Shown one piece after another: positions 23,992-34,500 of a DNA stretch of 64,000 nucleotides. Position numbers and translations under genes: made by a program. The stretch is from Chrysomallon squamiferum (lineage: Eukaryota > Mollusca > Gastropoda > Neomphalida > Peltospiridae). The stretch's first letter is position 1. The number at the start of each line of letters is the position of its first letter. The stretch lies in the NCBI GenBank assembly GCA_012295275.1, contig CM022676.1:13518379-13582378 (forward strand), read 5' to 3'. The notes below the pieces were generated by a model that searched no databases, had not been told where the DNA came from, and saw only the letters and a program-made list of their open reading frames with translations.

Positions 23992-24898
23992 TATTACAAA
24001 TGGTGTCCGGATTGCAATAGTGATAAGAATAACTGTTATACACATTTTGCCGTAGATTTGTTTTCTTGCTCTTAATTATTCAATGATTTTTTGTTTCTCG
24101 AAGATAATTTTTAGAGTAACAATTTGAAGTATTTCAGTAGATCATTTCCGACAACTCCATTATGTGAAATATAATCTAAGCGTGAGTCTTTTTTTTTTTT
24201 TTTTTTTTTTACTGTCGGGGAATTTGTTTATGTCTTTCAGTCTTTTAATTAATTAACTGCATTCACGATAAATTAGATAAAACTGAATGAAGTACAGTCA
24301 GTGTAGTTACTTTTCATTTGTTATAGAAAATTAGCTCTTTCTTTCTACAAAAATAATACTTCCTGTCTCTGTCACATGTTTCTAAAATATTTGTTTTGAC
24401 TAAAAATATTCTCTAAATGGTATTGCAAGTGATTAATTGTTAGTGTACGATTTAGCTTATATTAATTACCAATATAGGTAAATAATTATATATAAATATA
24501 TAAACACAAGAAACATTCACCTTGAAGAACAAATGAAGAAATGAATAATTCAGATAGCTGTACAGTGTAATTCTGCAAATGCACTGATAACAATATTCAA
24601 CATTAATATAAGGACGTATATCTGCTAATAACAGAGTATACATTTAAAACATTTACATCACATACAAGACTTTTCATACTCAGTGTATCAATGAGCTGTA
24701 ACATTATAACACTATACTAGCTGTCACTATATATTTTACTATCACTGTAGAACACTGCACTTCACAACATCGAAATAAAACAAAATCTTAATCGCATCTC
24801 TTTCTGTTATTTATATATTTATTACATAATTGTTATTATTATTATTATTATTAATATCATTATTATTATTATTATTATTATTGTTCTTCTTCTTCTTC

Positions 24899-24956
<58 letters not shown>

Positions 24957-25453
24957 TATCATAAAAATATACGTCGCAAATCTGATATGTTTAACGTTCC
25001 TTACAGTTTATGGGACTTCATAGTCCGATTCATTCACTTTTCACAGAGACGACGTGCAGTTTAAATAATATACACCAAACTAGTTTTAACCAGGGCACAG
25101 ACTGAATAACTTTTCAGTACACAGTTTTTATCTGTAATATCTAACATATTTGTTTCAATGTATGAATTACATAGTAACAATAAAACTTACCTAAACAATA
25201 GCCAACAATCGAAGCAGAAACAAGTATGTATCCCACTATCGCCATAGTGTATGTTGTGATTTACTTTGTTTCTTTCGTGTACACAAGTTATAGCCAGTCT
25301 ATCTAGGTTATCTTACTCGGTCACGTTATTACTTCAGCGCTCTCACTGTAATAAAGCGTCTACTTCTATCTCGGTTAAGGTATAAAATATCTCATTCTTG
25401 TCAAGACTAAAATCAAAAATAATAAAAACAGATAAACAAGATGAATAACTAAA

Positions 25454-25501
<48 letters not shown>

Positions 25502-25644
25502 CGGCTCTAACCGGCATAAATCTGAATAATACAAATGAATAAATAAATAAATGAATAACCAAATAAAAAAATAAATGAATGAAACTTCCCTGTACTACAT
25601 GTAACAATCATGACAGAAACTAGTAAATATCTCAATGGCGCCAT
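17015..25644 (-). CDS. Gene B: ITAM-like Ig/FN3 transmembrane receptor
   Basis: The most complete minus-strand gene. Order: signal exon (25191-25245, alternative 25590-25644), V-type Ig (23026-23385), Ig (22595-22855), Ig (21125-21403), Ig (19893-20180), Ig (19285-19545), FN3-like (18728-19030), transmembrane exon (18325-18453), and cytoplasmic exons 17926-17958, 17540-17581 and 17015-17113. Every assigned exon after the first is a multiple of three and phase 1-1, and the chain translates without a stop. The product should be a type I surface receptor with six extracellular domains. The tail contains YECLQSRDAPAYEKL, which fits YxxL-x(6-8)-YxxL. In known systems this motif is phosphorylated by Src-type kinases and binds tandem SH2 kinases of the Syk/ZAP-70 type. 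Function here is inferred. The terminal exon after 17015 was not found. Gene C lies upstream, gene A downstream. Confidence 0.72.
17540..17581 (-). CDS. Gene B cytoplasmic exon 2 (tandem acceptor)
   Basis: The 42-nt form (acceptor AAG before ATGTGTC) is phase 1-1 and encodes DVSMDSVQETAVRS or HVSMDSVQETAVRS, depending on the exon before it. A stronger-looking acceptor (TTTACAG) lies 8 nt upstream and would give a 50-nt exon (17540-17589). From a phase-1 exon that form shifts the frame and terminates inside the next exon. Donor GTAAC. Confidence 0.5.
17926..17958 (-). CDS. Gene B cytoplasmic exon 1
   Basis: Micro-exon of 33 nt, acceptor TTTACAG and donor GTGAGT, phase 1-1. It encodes SDGKMKMKYT, a basic juxtamembrane segment. 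Only one of the three frames is open, and it is the one continuous with the transmembrane exon. Symmetric phase makes it skippable. Confidence 0.6.
18325..18453 (-). CDS. Gene B transmembrane exon
   Basis: Exon of 129 nt, phase 1-1, acceptor TTGTAG and donor GTCAAC. It encodes a Gly-rich hydrophobic helix (GTGIGIGLVVGIVLLCVAE then TVILLIL) followed by the stop-transfer RRR. A glutamate lies within the hydrophobic stretch, which is unusual for a single-pass helix and recalls charged helices that pair with partners. Confidence 0.85.
18728..19030 (-). CDS. Gene B FN3-like exon
   Basis: Exon of 303 nt, phase 1-1, acceptor TTTCAG and donor GTAAGT. It encodes a membrane-proximal domain with fibronectin III hallmarks (VDIKWKY, FTVEQR, LKSNSSYHFKIYSSAN). 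It starts with a cysteine pair (WCYC) and ends with two more (YCLTVC), which is atypical of FN3 and may form extra disulphides. Confidence 0.75.
19285..19545 (-). CDS. Gene B Ig exon 5
   Basis: Exon of 261 nt, phase 1-1, acceptor GTGTAG and donor GTAAC. Canonical Ig domain with VILRCTAD, FEWRTR and GEYTCSA. It most resembles gene D exon 55308-55574 (shared start PRI/PRV and SDSNP or ADSNP motif). Confidence 0.87.
19893..20180 (-). CDS. Gene B Ig exon 4
   Basis: Exon of 288 nt, phase 1-1, acceptor AAACAG and donor GTAGGT. Ig domain with GSLICSLP, QFYWIRNG and YKCTAGN. It is the same length as gene D exon 54686-54973 and clearly its paralogue. By-eye alignment gives a little over 80% nucleotide identity. 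Confidence 0.9.
20181..21124 (-). other. Gene B intron
   Basis: AT-rich intron with TA and ACAT runs (20483-20527) and a TCTA run (20820-20866). The sequence directly after the Ig exon 3 donor (21040-21124) is related to the matching gene D intron. Confidence 0.5.
21125..21403 (-). CDS. Gene B Ig exon 3, near-twin of a gene D exon
   Basis: Exon of 279 nt, phase 1-1, acceptor TTCCAG and donor GTAAGT. Ig domain with TVTLNCSTT, LNWTCYN, RTCTISF and KVCECVS, cysteine-rich with extra pairs. It has the same length as gene D exon 53566-53844, and hand alignment gives about 16 differences in 279 nt. The similarity extends about 85 nt into the downstream intron, but not upstream. Confidence 0.9.
21404..22340 (-). 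other. Gene B intron with (ACT)n repeat
   Basis: Long ACT run with an AAT tail at 22070-22163. No exon recognised between Ig exons 2 and 3 apart from the two relics listed separately. Confidence 0.5.
22070..22163. repeat. (ACT)n(AAT)n microsatellite
   Basis: About 24 ACT units followed by 7 AAT units. Confidence 0.95.
22348..22420 (-). pseudogene. Decayed partial copy of gene B Ig exon 2 (older)
   Basis: Matches the 3' part of exon 22595-22855, including the TTTCAGACTGTTTTGTTTC block on the plus strand. The donor position reads TTGAGT instead of GTGAGT, so splicing there is lost. Confidence 0.6.
22471..22530 (-). pseudogene. Decayed partial copy of gene B Ig exon 2 (nearer)
   Basis: A second copy of the end of Ig exon 2, about 125 bp downstream of the real one. 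The GTGAGC donor is retained, but the copy holds only the last part of the domain and has no acceptor. Confidence 0.6.
22595..22855 (-). CDS. Gene B Ig exon 2
   Basis: Exon of 261 nt, phase 1-1, acceptor ACTTAG and donor GTGAGT. Ig domain with SLSADCVAVCKPSC, YSWKLG and VYTCTVTN. Two extra cysteines flank the B-C region. Its DGP start matches the dead gene D exon at 53108. Confidence 0.87.
23026..23385 (-). CDS. Gene B Ig exon 1 (V-type)
   Basis: Exon of 360 nt, phase 1-1, acceptor CGTACAG and donor GTAAGT. V-type domain with FTFTCSVS, LILFYKL, the extra cysteine pair (DSCSLF and TPVCGEG) and ALWWCQLN at the F strand. It joins in frame to the phase-1 signal exon. Confidence 0.88.
23386..25190 (-). 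other. Gene B first intron
   Basis: No exon seen. It contains a TAGA run near 23942-23991, a poly-T run at 24188-24211, ATT/CTT repeats (24830-24955) and a block related to 12120-12230. Confidence 0.5.
24830..24955. repeat. ATT/CTT microsatellite
   Basis: ATT units with an internal TTC run. Confidence 0.9.
25191..25245 (-). CDS. Gene B signal-peptide first exon
   Basis: ATG at 25245, 55 nt, phase 1, donor GTAAG. It encodes MAIVGYILVSASIVGYCL plus Gly. This is the only first exon of gene B with a canonical donor, so it is the preferred start. Its leader has diverged from the other four copies. Confidence 0.78.
25456..25500. repeat. (AAT)n microsatellite
   Basis: About 15 AAT units between the two first exons of gene B. 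The 15268-15300 run occupies the same place in copy 1. Confidence 0.9.
25590..25644 (-). pseudogene. Gene B second first exon with damaged donor
   Basis: ATG at 25644 and 55 open nt encoding MAPLRYLLVSVMIVTCST plus Gly, homologous to 15481-15535. The donor dinucleotide is GG (ACAG then GGAAG) where the partner has GT. Splicing would need another site, so this promoter module is probably dead or makes an aberrant product. Confidence 0.6.
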
Positions 25645-25740
25645 TGTGAATGTTTTGACTAAACTTGTTTCTTGCGGGTACACGAGTTGTACTTTATCTA
25701 GGTTAGGTTATTGTGTCACGTTTCTATAGCGCTGCATTAT
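25645..25740 (-). promoter_or_regulatory. Conserved leader/promoter block
   Basis: Same leader block as 15536-15625, including GTCACGTTTCTATAGCGCT. It is retained although the exon donor it serves is broken. Confidence 0.45.
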
Positions 25741-26577
25741 ATTAATGTGTCTATTTTTTGTATATTTATTTCAATTTATTCATTACATTTCACAAGAATG
25801 TTATGTTTTTAATTTTTTTTTTTTAATTGTTTGTTAGTAAATCATATCTTGTGACATATCTTTATAAAATATTTGTATTTATAAAACGAGAGAAGATTTC
25901 TTGTCGAAGGTTACATCATTCCCCTAACTCAGCAAAACGTATACAACATTTATTACATTCTTGAATGTAGCAAATAATCTACAGCTGTTTACATGGTGAC
26001 TGTTTAATGAATAGGTCAGTACCTCATTATTTTATATCTAATGTATGTACTTTTTCTAACAAAATATTAAATATTAATCAACACATTATTTTATCACTTA
26101 ATTGTCTATATTTAATCTAAGGCATCTAATTCGTAAAAATTAGAAAGTGACTGTAGAGATATCAGAACTACAAAAGACTATCTTCTTAATTACGTTTTCT
26201 ATTTGTATCAAAACACAACTCCAAACTGAAGCGGAATCATGTTGTCGTTTAGAACAAAATGTAAATAAAAGTAATATAGCAAATTAGCTGAATAAAATTA
26301 AAACCAGCTTACAATGATCATTTTTTTTATTACAGTAAATATCATATTTAAATATCTCACTATTACAGATCTTTTGTGAAAATCTCTCAGTATTACAGAT
26401 ACTGTGTGAAAATATCCGTTTCGTTATTATTTTCAGCAAATAAGATAGTAGAAAGGAGGATGACATCATATGTTGCCTTATAGACCCAAGTTCAGTCAAT
26501 AATGAAAAACAACAACATTCTATTTAATATTATTACACTGTCACTTTATTACAGCTCTCTAACATAACTGAACTACA

Positions 26578-26702
<125 letters not shown>

Positions 26703-27074
26703 TTTTAAAATAACAAAATGAACATACAGAAAGGAGAACATTTTAATAACTTTAAAAATGATTTATATACAAATCATTAACAAATGTAACTATTTTAAAG
26801 ATAAAAGATTCACTTAAAAGAATAAAAGAAAAAAGTAAAAGCGTTATTGTCAGTGTTGAAATTCGAAACATTCCGTATGTGCATAATTAAGACGTTTACA
26901 TGGAGCATGGATATTGAAGCATTTCACACATAGTTTCTATAATGTTATGAAATGTACTCTCGAACAATAACGGATTTTTTTGTATGTCACAGATCGTTTT
27001 CAAAAAAAAACAAAATCGTAAAACAACAACAAAAAAAAAAAAAATATAAAATTATGTTTTTATCTTTATCTTAC

Positions 27075-27113
27075 CATAAGCTCTGGTTGATAACCGTCTC
27101 CAATTTTTTAGCA
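27075..27113 (-). pseudogene. Possible decayed copy of the ITAM-type tail exon
   Basis: The minus strand reads AKKLETVINQSLW up to a GTAAG donor, which aligns with YEKLKVSANRRLSG at the end of gene B exon 17015-17113 (shared K-L, N and L). Both copies sit about 0.4 kb beyond the TC tract. The tyrosine is gone and the upstream half is not recognisable. Confidence 0.3.
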
Positions 27114-27959
27114 GAAATGATAATAATAAATAAATAGATAACTAACTAATAAATAATAACCTTTGAAATTCATGTATGGCATCATTGTATTATTTTAAAG
27201 ATTAGTCTCATAATACAGATGAGTTTATTTTAGCCGTTTTAACGCGAATAGTGAAAACCTGGCAGCTTAGTAAGGCACGCCATGCTGTACGAGTGCGTGA
27301 AAGAACATAAAATACAAGTTAGGCACACGTCAAAATTCAGAGTCTTTTTAATGACATGTTCAAAAGAAAATTTAACTTTGAACAGACTAAATTCAAACAT
27401 AGAAAAATTTCAATTAAAATAAATAAAGTAGAAATAACACCATAGTTGAAATTTGAAACTGTTTAAATATGGAACCAAAAAAAGTACATTAAAGCACTTA
27501 ACATTTAACAATGAATTTCAATAATTTTATAAATATTAAAACACTTTAATAACTGTAAGAATACTAACAACCAACGTCAACACTTTTCTTATAAAAATGT
27601 CTTCTTTCTGAAATGCTTTGAAATGTACTGAAAATATACCAGCATTCTAACTGATCACTTACTTCTGACTTGTAATTCTAACAAGTATTTGCCAGATGTA
27701 TACTAATTCACTATTTACTTACAAATGATAAAAAGAAACTCGTAATTATTACGTAACTAATAATTATAATCTGCTTAACAAACTTTCTATTACCGCCAGA
27801 AAAACAGTTTTAAATTCTATCCAATTATTCTAAAAGTAACTGTCAAAATGTTATAAGATCAGTCTTTCACACTAAATAAAATATTATATTTACTTATAAA
27901 TTAAATTCTAGAAATATACATATGTAATATATTTCATTTAGAAAAACTTAAAACAAAAC

Positions 27960-27962
<3 letters not shown>

Positions 27963-28011
<49 letters not shown>
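27963..28011. repeat. (TA)n microsatellite
   Basis: About 24 TA units. Confidence 0.95.
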
Positions 28012-28016
<5 letters not shown>

Positions 28017-28037
28017 TACAAAGTAAGTTATAATAAA

Positions 28038-28084
<47 letters not shown>

Positions 28085-28167
28085 TTGAGGATAAAACCCA
28101 AAGAAAGAAACAAGAATATAATCTAGATCGTTGTCAATATTTTATACATCTCATATCTCCGTGTTTA

Positions 28168-28226
28168 TCTATCTCTGAGGAGTCTGTAGATCTACAGCAA
28201 ACCAGTGATGACTAAAGTGTTGATAA
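28168..28226 (-). CDS. Candidate terminal micro-exon
   Basis: Strong acceptor (TTTCTTCAG), then in phase 0 VYQHFSHHWFAVDLQTPQR followed by TAG. Its phase fits the candidate exon at 28600-28654 (phase 2 in, phase 0 out). No family recognised. It could be the end of a gene C isoform or chance. Confidence 0.25.
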
Positions 28227-28599
28227 ACCTGAAGAAAGATAAAATAAAGATAAAATGATAAACAAAGAATTATTAGACACACGGAAATAGATAAGCACAG
28301 ACACAGACAAGAAAGGCATACAGACATAAAAAAAAGACAACATATGTAGATAGACATCATTACATACACTGATACAGGCACATTTTTACATGTACATATA
28401 GATAATACATATATACATACATACACAAGTACTTGAAGACGGTCCGACAGAAAAGCAGATATACAGAATCACAGAAACAAACAGACTGAGCGATACTAGA
28501 CATAGGTACAGATGATACATGCAGATATACTGAGAGGAAAGCTGATAAAATTAATATTACAATAAAATAACTAATAAAAAGAAAATAGTTACAAGACTA

Positions 28600-28654
28600 C
28601 TTACGTGATTATTACATAAATCATTGAAGAAAATGTGGAATCGCTTCCGTTTAT
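28600..28654 (-). CDS. Candidate micro-exon
   Basis: 55 nt between TTTTAG and a perfect GTAAGT donor. It is open in two frames; the phase-2 frame gives SNKRKRFHIFFNDLCNNH and joins 28226 in frame. Not recognised. Confidence 0.25.
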
Positions 28655-28665
28655 TTGATCTAAAA

Positions 28666-28697
<32 letters not shown>

Positions 28698-30690
28698 CCT
28701 TTAATCACTACCAAATATCTAGCAGCACACATATACTCATATCTTTCAAGCACGTCTATCTCCAGAAGTGAAAGTCTTGTCCCAGTCAAGCACTTATATT
28801 CGTTCTTAATGACCTTCAAAAATTCAAATGCTGACAACAGTAAAAACTTGTTTATCAAAGTTTTTTTGCGGTCCTAGACTATTGATTTAATTGAAATTAG
28901 CCTCCGAAAACTCAAAGCAGAGAATAGTAAGTTGTTCTTTAAGCGGAATAAAATTAACTTGCTATAGGTCATCTGTCTATGTAAGGCGAAGGGCTTCTTT
29001 ACATAATATATAATTGCATACAGTCCTCAAAGAACTGCCATAGTGAACGATTAACTCTTACTCATTAGTGTTTCTTTGTATTTACAAAGAAGTGTATTGT
29101 GGGAAACATGTTATTTGCAATTTAAATGTGATTTAAGAGAATTGTACGAATTATGCTTGTAAATATGAATACATACATACATTCATATATAGGTACATAG
29201 CTAGATATATAGATATATGTTTATATATACAGACCTGTACATGTATATTCATTAGAAGAAACTGCTGTAAATGTTGGAATTCCCTGAAAGTTAACCTATT
29301 TTATTGATACTTTTCAGTTTTGAATTATCAAGCTGTATCTGTGTCTGTACAAACATACACACAGTCGAAACTCGTCTAAGTCAGCTGTTCAAAATCCCAC
29401 CACAAATTCACACAAAAGCATTTCCTTCTTTAAATGAGCTGTGCTGTGCAGTCACTGGTTTATAACCGCCAGCAGCCAATGTTTTTCACTGAAAATAATC
29501 AACTGAACCTACTATAATGGTCACCGTTTTTACATATTTTAATAGCTTTCCAATGGGGTTAAATGCAGCCAGAGCCTAATGCTTGCAAAATATTTAACAT
29601 GGTTTTCACTGTTGAGTTAAAGCGAAAGTGCTACGTGGAGTGTTTAAAACATCCTGTTTTAAAAGCGCAGGTTATGAATTCACAGAAAAACTCATGATCA
29701 AAGAAACAACAACACTCCGTTTATGAGCAAATCTTTATCTTTTTCTCCATGCAATTCATAAAGTTTTTGTCTGCTTGTAAGCCAAATTAATAGAGGTTAA
29801 AAAACACTGATTCTGCACTGACTGGCTGAACTCTAACTGTCTACCACTAACCAGTTAAAGAGAATGCATATAACATTGGCTGGGACTTTTACTGAGACTA
29901 GGATGTCAACAATGACCACTATGTTGGTATCATCCATGTCAGTGGTATCTATCATTTTGCCCGAGTCAACACCTTCGTTATGGCTGTCTTAAGTCTGTGT
30001 TTACTCAGATTCCATAAACTTGCATAATTTACGTTAATTTAATAATGAAATGTGTTGATTAGATGAGATCATATTATATTGTGAACAGAATAATTTTCAA
30101 GCATTCTTGACCAGTTTTTGAGCAAAAACAATCACAATTAAGAAGAACAACAAAAAAAAAGTAACTTATTTTTATTTTATACTTTGACAAAGAATAGTTT
30201 CACATACACAATTACTTTACATTGTTGTTCTACATCTGTTACATATATTTTACAAATGTGAGGGTAAATCAATAAATAACCAACAAAAATAAGTCAAATA
30301 TAATTGCCAATTTTTGAGTTCCATTGCTTTCAACCACAAAGAACCTATGTAAAGATCATCAATAGGTTCTTTGTTTCTCTGGGAGCGTTTTTGGAATTTT
30401 TTAATTTCTATAAACACATATCTCCTTCTTAAACCATTCAAATAACTGACTAAACAGTTTGGGTCGACAATGACTGAGTACTACAGAGCAGCTGATCATG
30501 TAGAAGGAAACAAAAAATTCATTGTTTTACTGTTCTGATTAGCCTGACAATAAACACAGTTTTTGTAAACTTATACAAAAATTATTTTATTAAGCTGGAT
30601 ATGATAAATGAAATAATGACAGTACACAATGTTGTATACAGTAATGATTGCAATTTAGAAACCTATTCAAGCAGGATTATGAAATTCAAC

Positions 30691-30918
30691 AGTATTCATA
30701 AACAAACATCAGATTGAAATTTGAAAAATAATTTTATCACATATGTCATGGGCCTGTATCAAATATTACAATTGTATCAGAAAAAGAATATTGTAGATAT
30801 TTAAAGTATTCATAAACAAACATCAGAATGAAACCTTTGTTAAATAATTTTATCACATATGTCATGGGCCTGTATCAAATATTACAATTGTATCAGAAAA
30901 AGAATATAGTAGATATTT
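30691..30918. repeat. Tandem duplication, 114-bp unit, two copies
   Basis: 30691-30804 and 30805-30918 are nearly identical, sharing for example CATATGTCATGGGCCTGTAT in both. It lies just downstream of the last recognised gene C exon. Confidence 0.9.
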
Positions 30919-31061
30919 AAAATTAATATTATGTTTATGACAACAGCTTGGTTATGTCATATTGTCTCATTTCACCTTCACAAAACCTTACCTACACACA
31001 CACTGTATTATTATTATTATTTGAAAGTGGCTCAGTATGTACTTACATAAAGAACACCTAC

Positions 31062-31352
31062 CTCGTATAGGAAGAATGAAGAAAGTTGACACATCATTAT
31101 TAGCTGAACAAACCAAACGTTTCCCGTTGTCTTCTGCAGTAAAGGTTGTATTTAAAGAACTTCTTGTTACAATACCATAGTCAGCAACAGTCTCAGTGGA
31201 GTTAGTAATACCATCTTCTAACTTTATACCATTTAACGTCCAGGTGATTCTAGCTGGTGGGTAACATGGGTTAGTTGAACAATTCATCTGTGTCAGAATG
31301 TTTGGTTCTATTTCAGCTGGTCTAGTTGTTATAGACACGTTTGTCAGATTAA
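31062..31352 (-). CDS. Gene C Ig exon 2
   Basis: Exon of 291 nt, phase 1-1, acceptor CCCTAG and donor GTAGGT. Ig domain with TQMNCSTNPCYPP, ITWTLNG and RLVCSANN. Several sequons. Confidence 0.87.
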
Positions 31353-31498
31353 CTAGGGAAAACATAATAATTAATGAACAAAAACAAAAACAACTTTAAA
31401 ATGTTAAAATAAAAGATATTTATATATATAATTAAAGAAGAAAAATAACAATGAAAAGATAAACAAACTCAAAGAACATTGTATTAACTAAAAAAGTA

Positions 31499-31533
<35 letters not shown>

Positions 31534-34500
31534 GATGAGATTAAATAATTAATGTATAATTATTTTACTTTGTTTAGAAAAGATGTTTGGCTAATTTTTT
31601 ACTTCAAGGTCACTGTCACAGTGCCAATGCTTAAAGTGCTTGCTATCACCTATAGGTGTTTAGGACACGCTGGTCAGTTTTAAACAGTGACAGTAAAAAA
31701 ATATATATACATTATCCACTAGATAAATAAAACATAAAGAAGAGTGTAATTTGCGTTATTTATTTATACATGGAACATATTTTGCAATAATATAAAATAC
31801 AATAAACACTACTAAATTATATATAAAGTTTTGTGGAAACCTGAGTTAAAATAATTTAAGGTGGAATTGGACATGCTAATTAAAGACAGAATCGGTCACA
31901 GAAGAATCAAGTTATTAAATGTAAGTTTATTAAATAATATGCTTTTAATAACAGATTACATTGTCTAATGACGGTATCAACAAAACATGAGAAAAAAGTA
32001 TCTGACCAGATGATGCTGCCTAAAGCAGTTAAAAGTTGTTTATTTACTGATTATAATTATTAATATATATTTATTTAATATTTGTCATTATTTCATCTTT
32101 TCTCTAATTTACATATAGAGACTAAATTATCTCAAGATTATTCTATAAAAATTACTACATTAATAAAATATCTAGATTTAGTATATGTAAATAAAATGCA
32201 TCTAAGGAAAAAAACAGTTTTGCACTTTTGTACTTTTCACAAAACCTGTCCAAATGAAATTAAATGATGTAAATACTGCAAGTTGAACCTTGAATGCATC
32301 TAGACTTAGATTACATTATTAAACAAGTAGGATGTCAAATCTGCTGGTGTTGTGACTAAACCGTACTTTTTTATTCTTTAAATTTCATATCATTTTATAT
32401 TTCATAAAAGTACTAGTATATTTTATGTTAACAAACATTTTTGTATGACAAATGCACATAGATTTAAAAAGATTAAATAAAAAGAAAATAAGAAATAAGA
32501 AAAAAGAAAAAAATTTAAAATCTATTTTGATATATTTATGAAAAATAGTATTCATACCATAAATTTCTATAGTTAGCATGTTACTGATAATTCCTCCAAA
32601 TTCACCCTGACACGTCCATGCTATTCCATGTTCACTGAAGTTGATATTATTTATTGTCAACTCGAATATAAGTCCTCCATTACATGAAGTAATATACGGA
32701 ACATTTCCACTGCAATTTGTCCCTGATTCTTGTTTTGTTCTGTAGCTGTTACGTCCCTGTACCCAGTTTATTGCACTCACTGTAGTGGTTGTATTACATA
32801 CAAGGGTTACTGAAGATCCACTAACAACTTTTTCTTCAGACTGTGTCAAGATAAACTCTCCTGAAATAAATGAGTAAATACATGTGTACTACAAGCATTC
32901 ACATATATGAATATAATATTACATATATTTATTTATTTATTTATTAAATTGTCAAGGAAGAGTACAGTTGGGTTTTTTAGTTGTTTTATTTATTTATTTA
33001 TTTATTTATTGTTATTTTTGTATTTTTTCAGGTGAACTGCCAAGTGTCTTTGGATCAGATTTTATAACTGGACATTCCTAAGATCTTGATAAGTAGACAG
33101 CTGCATTTGGAAGAGGGATGATAAATGCATAACATTGAATTTTGTTATGGCTTATCACTCATAGACCATCAATGACATAAAACGATTTACCAATACAATC
33201 TTTACCAAAGGCGTTAATTATGAAGTCTAAGAAGCCTGAAAGAAGATTTCCCAATCTTTCTAGGGCTGAATTAATTTTCAGTCCTGTTTTTTTATTTAGC
33301 AGTGACCTATTATTGAGAAATGTTGCCACTAACAAAGTTTTCCAGATGCATTTGTTTTCTTTTTCTTTTTCTAGCCAGAGAGTGAAAAATTAGAAAGGAT
33401 TTATGAAATCATGTAACCAGTTCTAAGTTTAATAAATAAAATGAAAACTAAAAATATTTTTACTATAGTTTTAATTCACTCTGATTTAAGAACTTAGATC
33501 CAAAAGAATGGGGAATGTCTTGGGAGCATGTTTGACATAGGCAAGATATGGATGTTAGCTCCAAGGAAGCTCTACACAATTTAAAATGGGGTCATGCTAC
33601 AAAAAGCACTTTGCCACTGTTGAAAAATAGTAAATAATCAGACAGAAATATCATCCTTAATTCATGAGCCCTAACTTACTTCACACTATCTATGTATTAT
33701 GATGCTTGCCTTGTTCACCAGGTATCAGTCTAATACTTAGATGGTGTGAGGTAGCTTAGCGTGAATTAAGGATGGTAATGTATGACATTTATTCTATTTG
33801 CATTCTTCAGATGTCTGGACCATTTTCATACCTCAGTGCACATGCAGTTTTGGCTTACCTTACTTTTATGCATCTTCTCTTGGTCTGAATTTGATACACA
33901 AGTTTTTCTGAAATTTCACTTTTAAAGTAGTCAAATTTCTTTTGGCTTTCGTTTTCTATCAGTTTTTGTTTTTCATTACAATGAAGTCAACTATGACCAA
34001 CTTATATAAAGCATTTATTTAGGTTTGTCAGATTAACAAAGGCAAAAAAAAGTATTCTATGGATCAAATGTGCAGTCATCAATTTCTACAGAACAGCATG
34101 AATATATATCTGTATCTATCTACCTATACATGTATTGTCATCAGCTTTGTTCACAGCTTATTTGTTTAATTACTATAAAGCAACTTCATTTTAATACATC
34201 AATCAGTAACACCCGTTACTAAAATCATCCTGTTACTCATGAGAATTGTTATTTTAGATACTAAAAAGCTGGGTTGAACAACTGAACACTTGTAGCATCC
34301 TGAAGTCGATGTATGCTTTAAGAAAATAAGGAATGAAAGAGGACCCTGTATTTGTGAGAAGTTGATGGAACACGTAATTTTAGTTAAAGTTTGAACAGAA
34401 CAATTTGATTATTTTCAAATATTTTTGATTCTGTACATCTCTAACTGGGTAATTTTTGTTTTCATTTGATTGTTCTGTTTTAGTATTCAGTCATAAACTC

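Noticed and set aside
28690-28830. Minus-strand stretch LSLLEIDVLERYEYMCAA resembling an Ig F strand
   Set aside because: No core Trp or B-strand pattern, no acceptor in phase, and it runs into an AATA repeat. Could be a decayed Ig exon, but not supportable.
29350-29400. ACAGTCGAAACTCGTCTAAG resembling a pogo-type end
   Set aside because: Single end only; no matching inverted end or coding remnant found.
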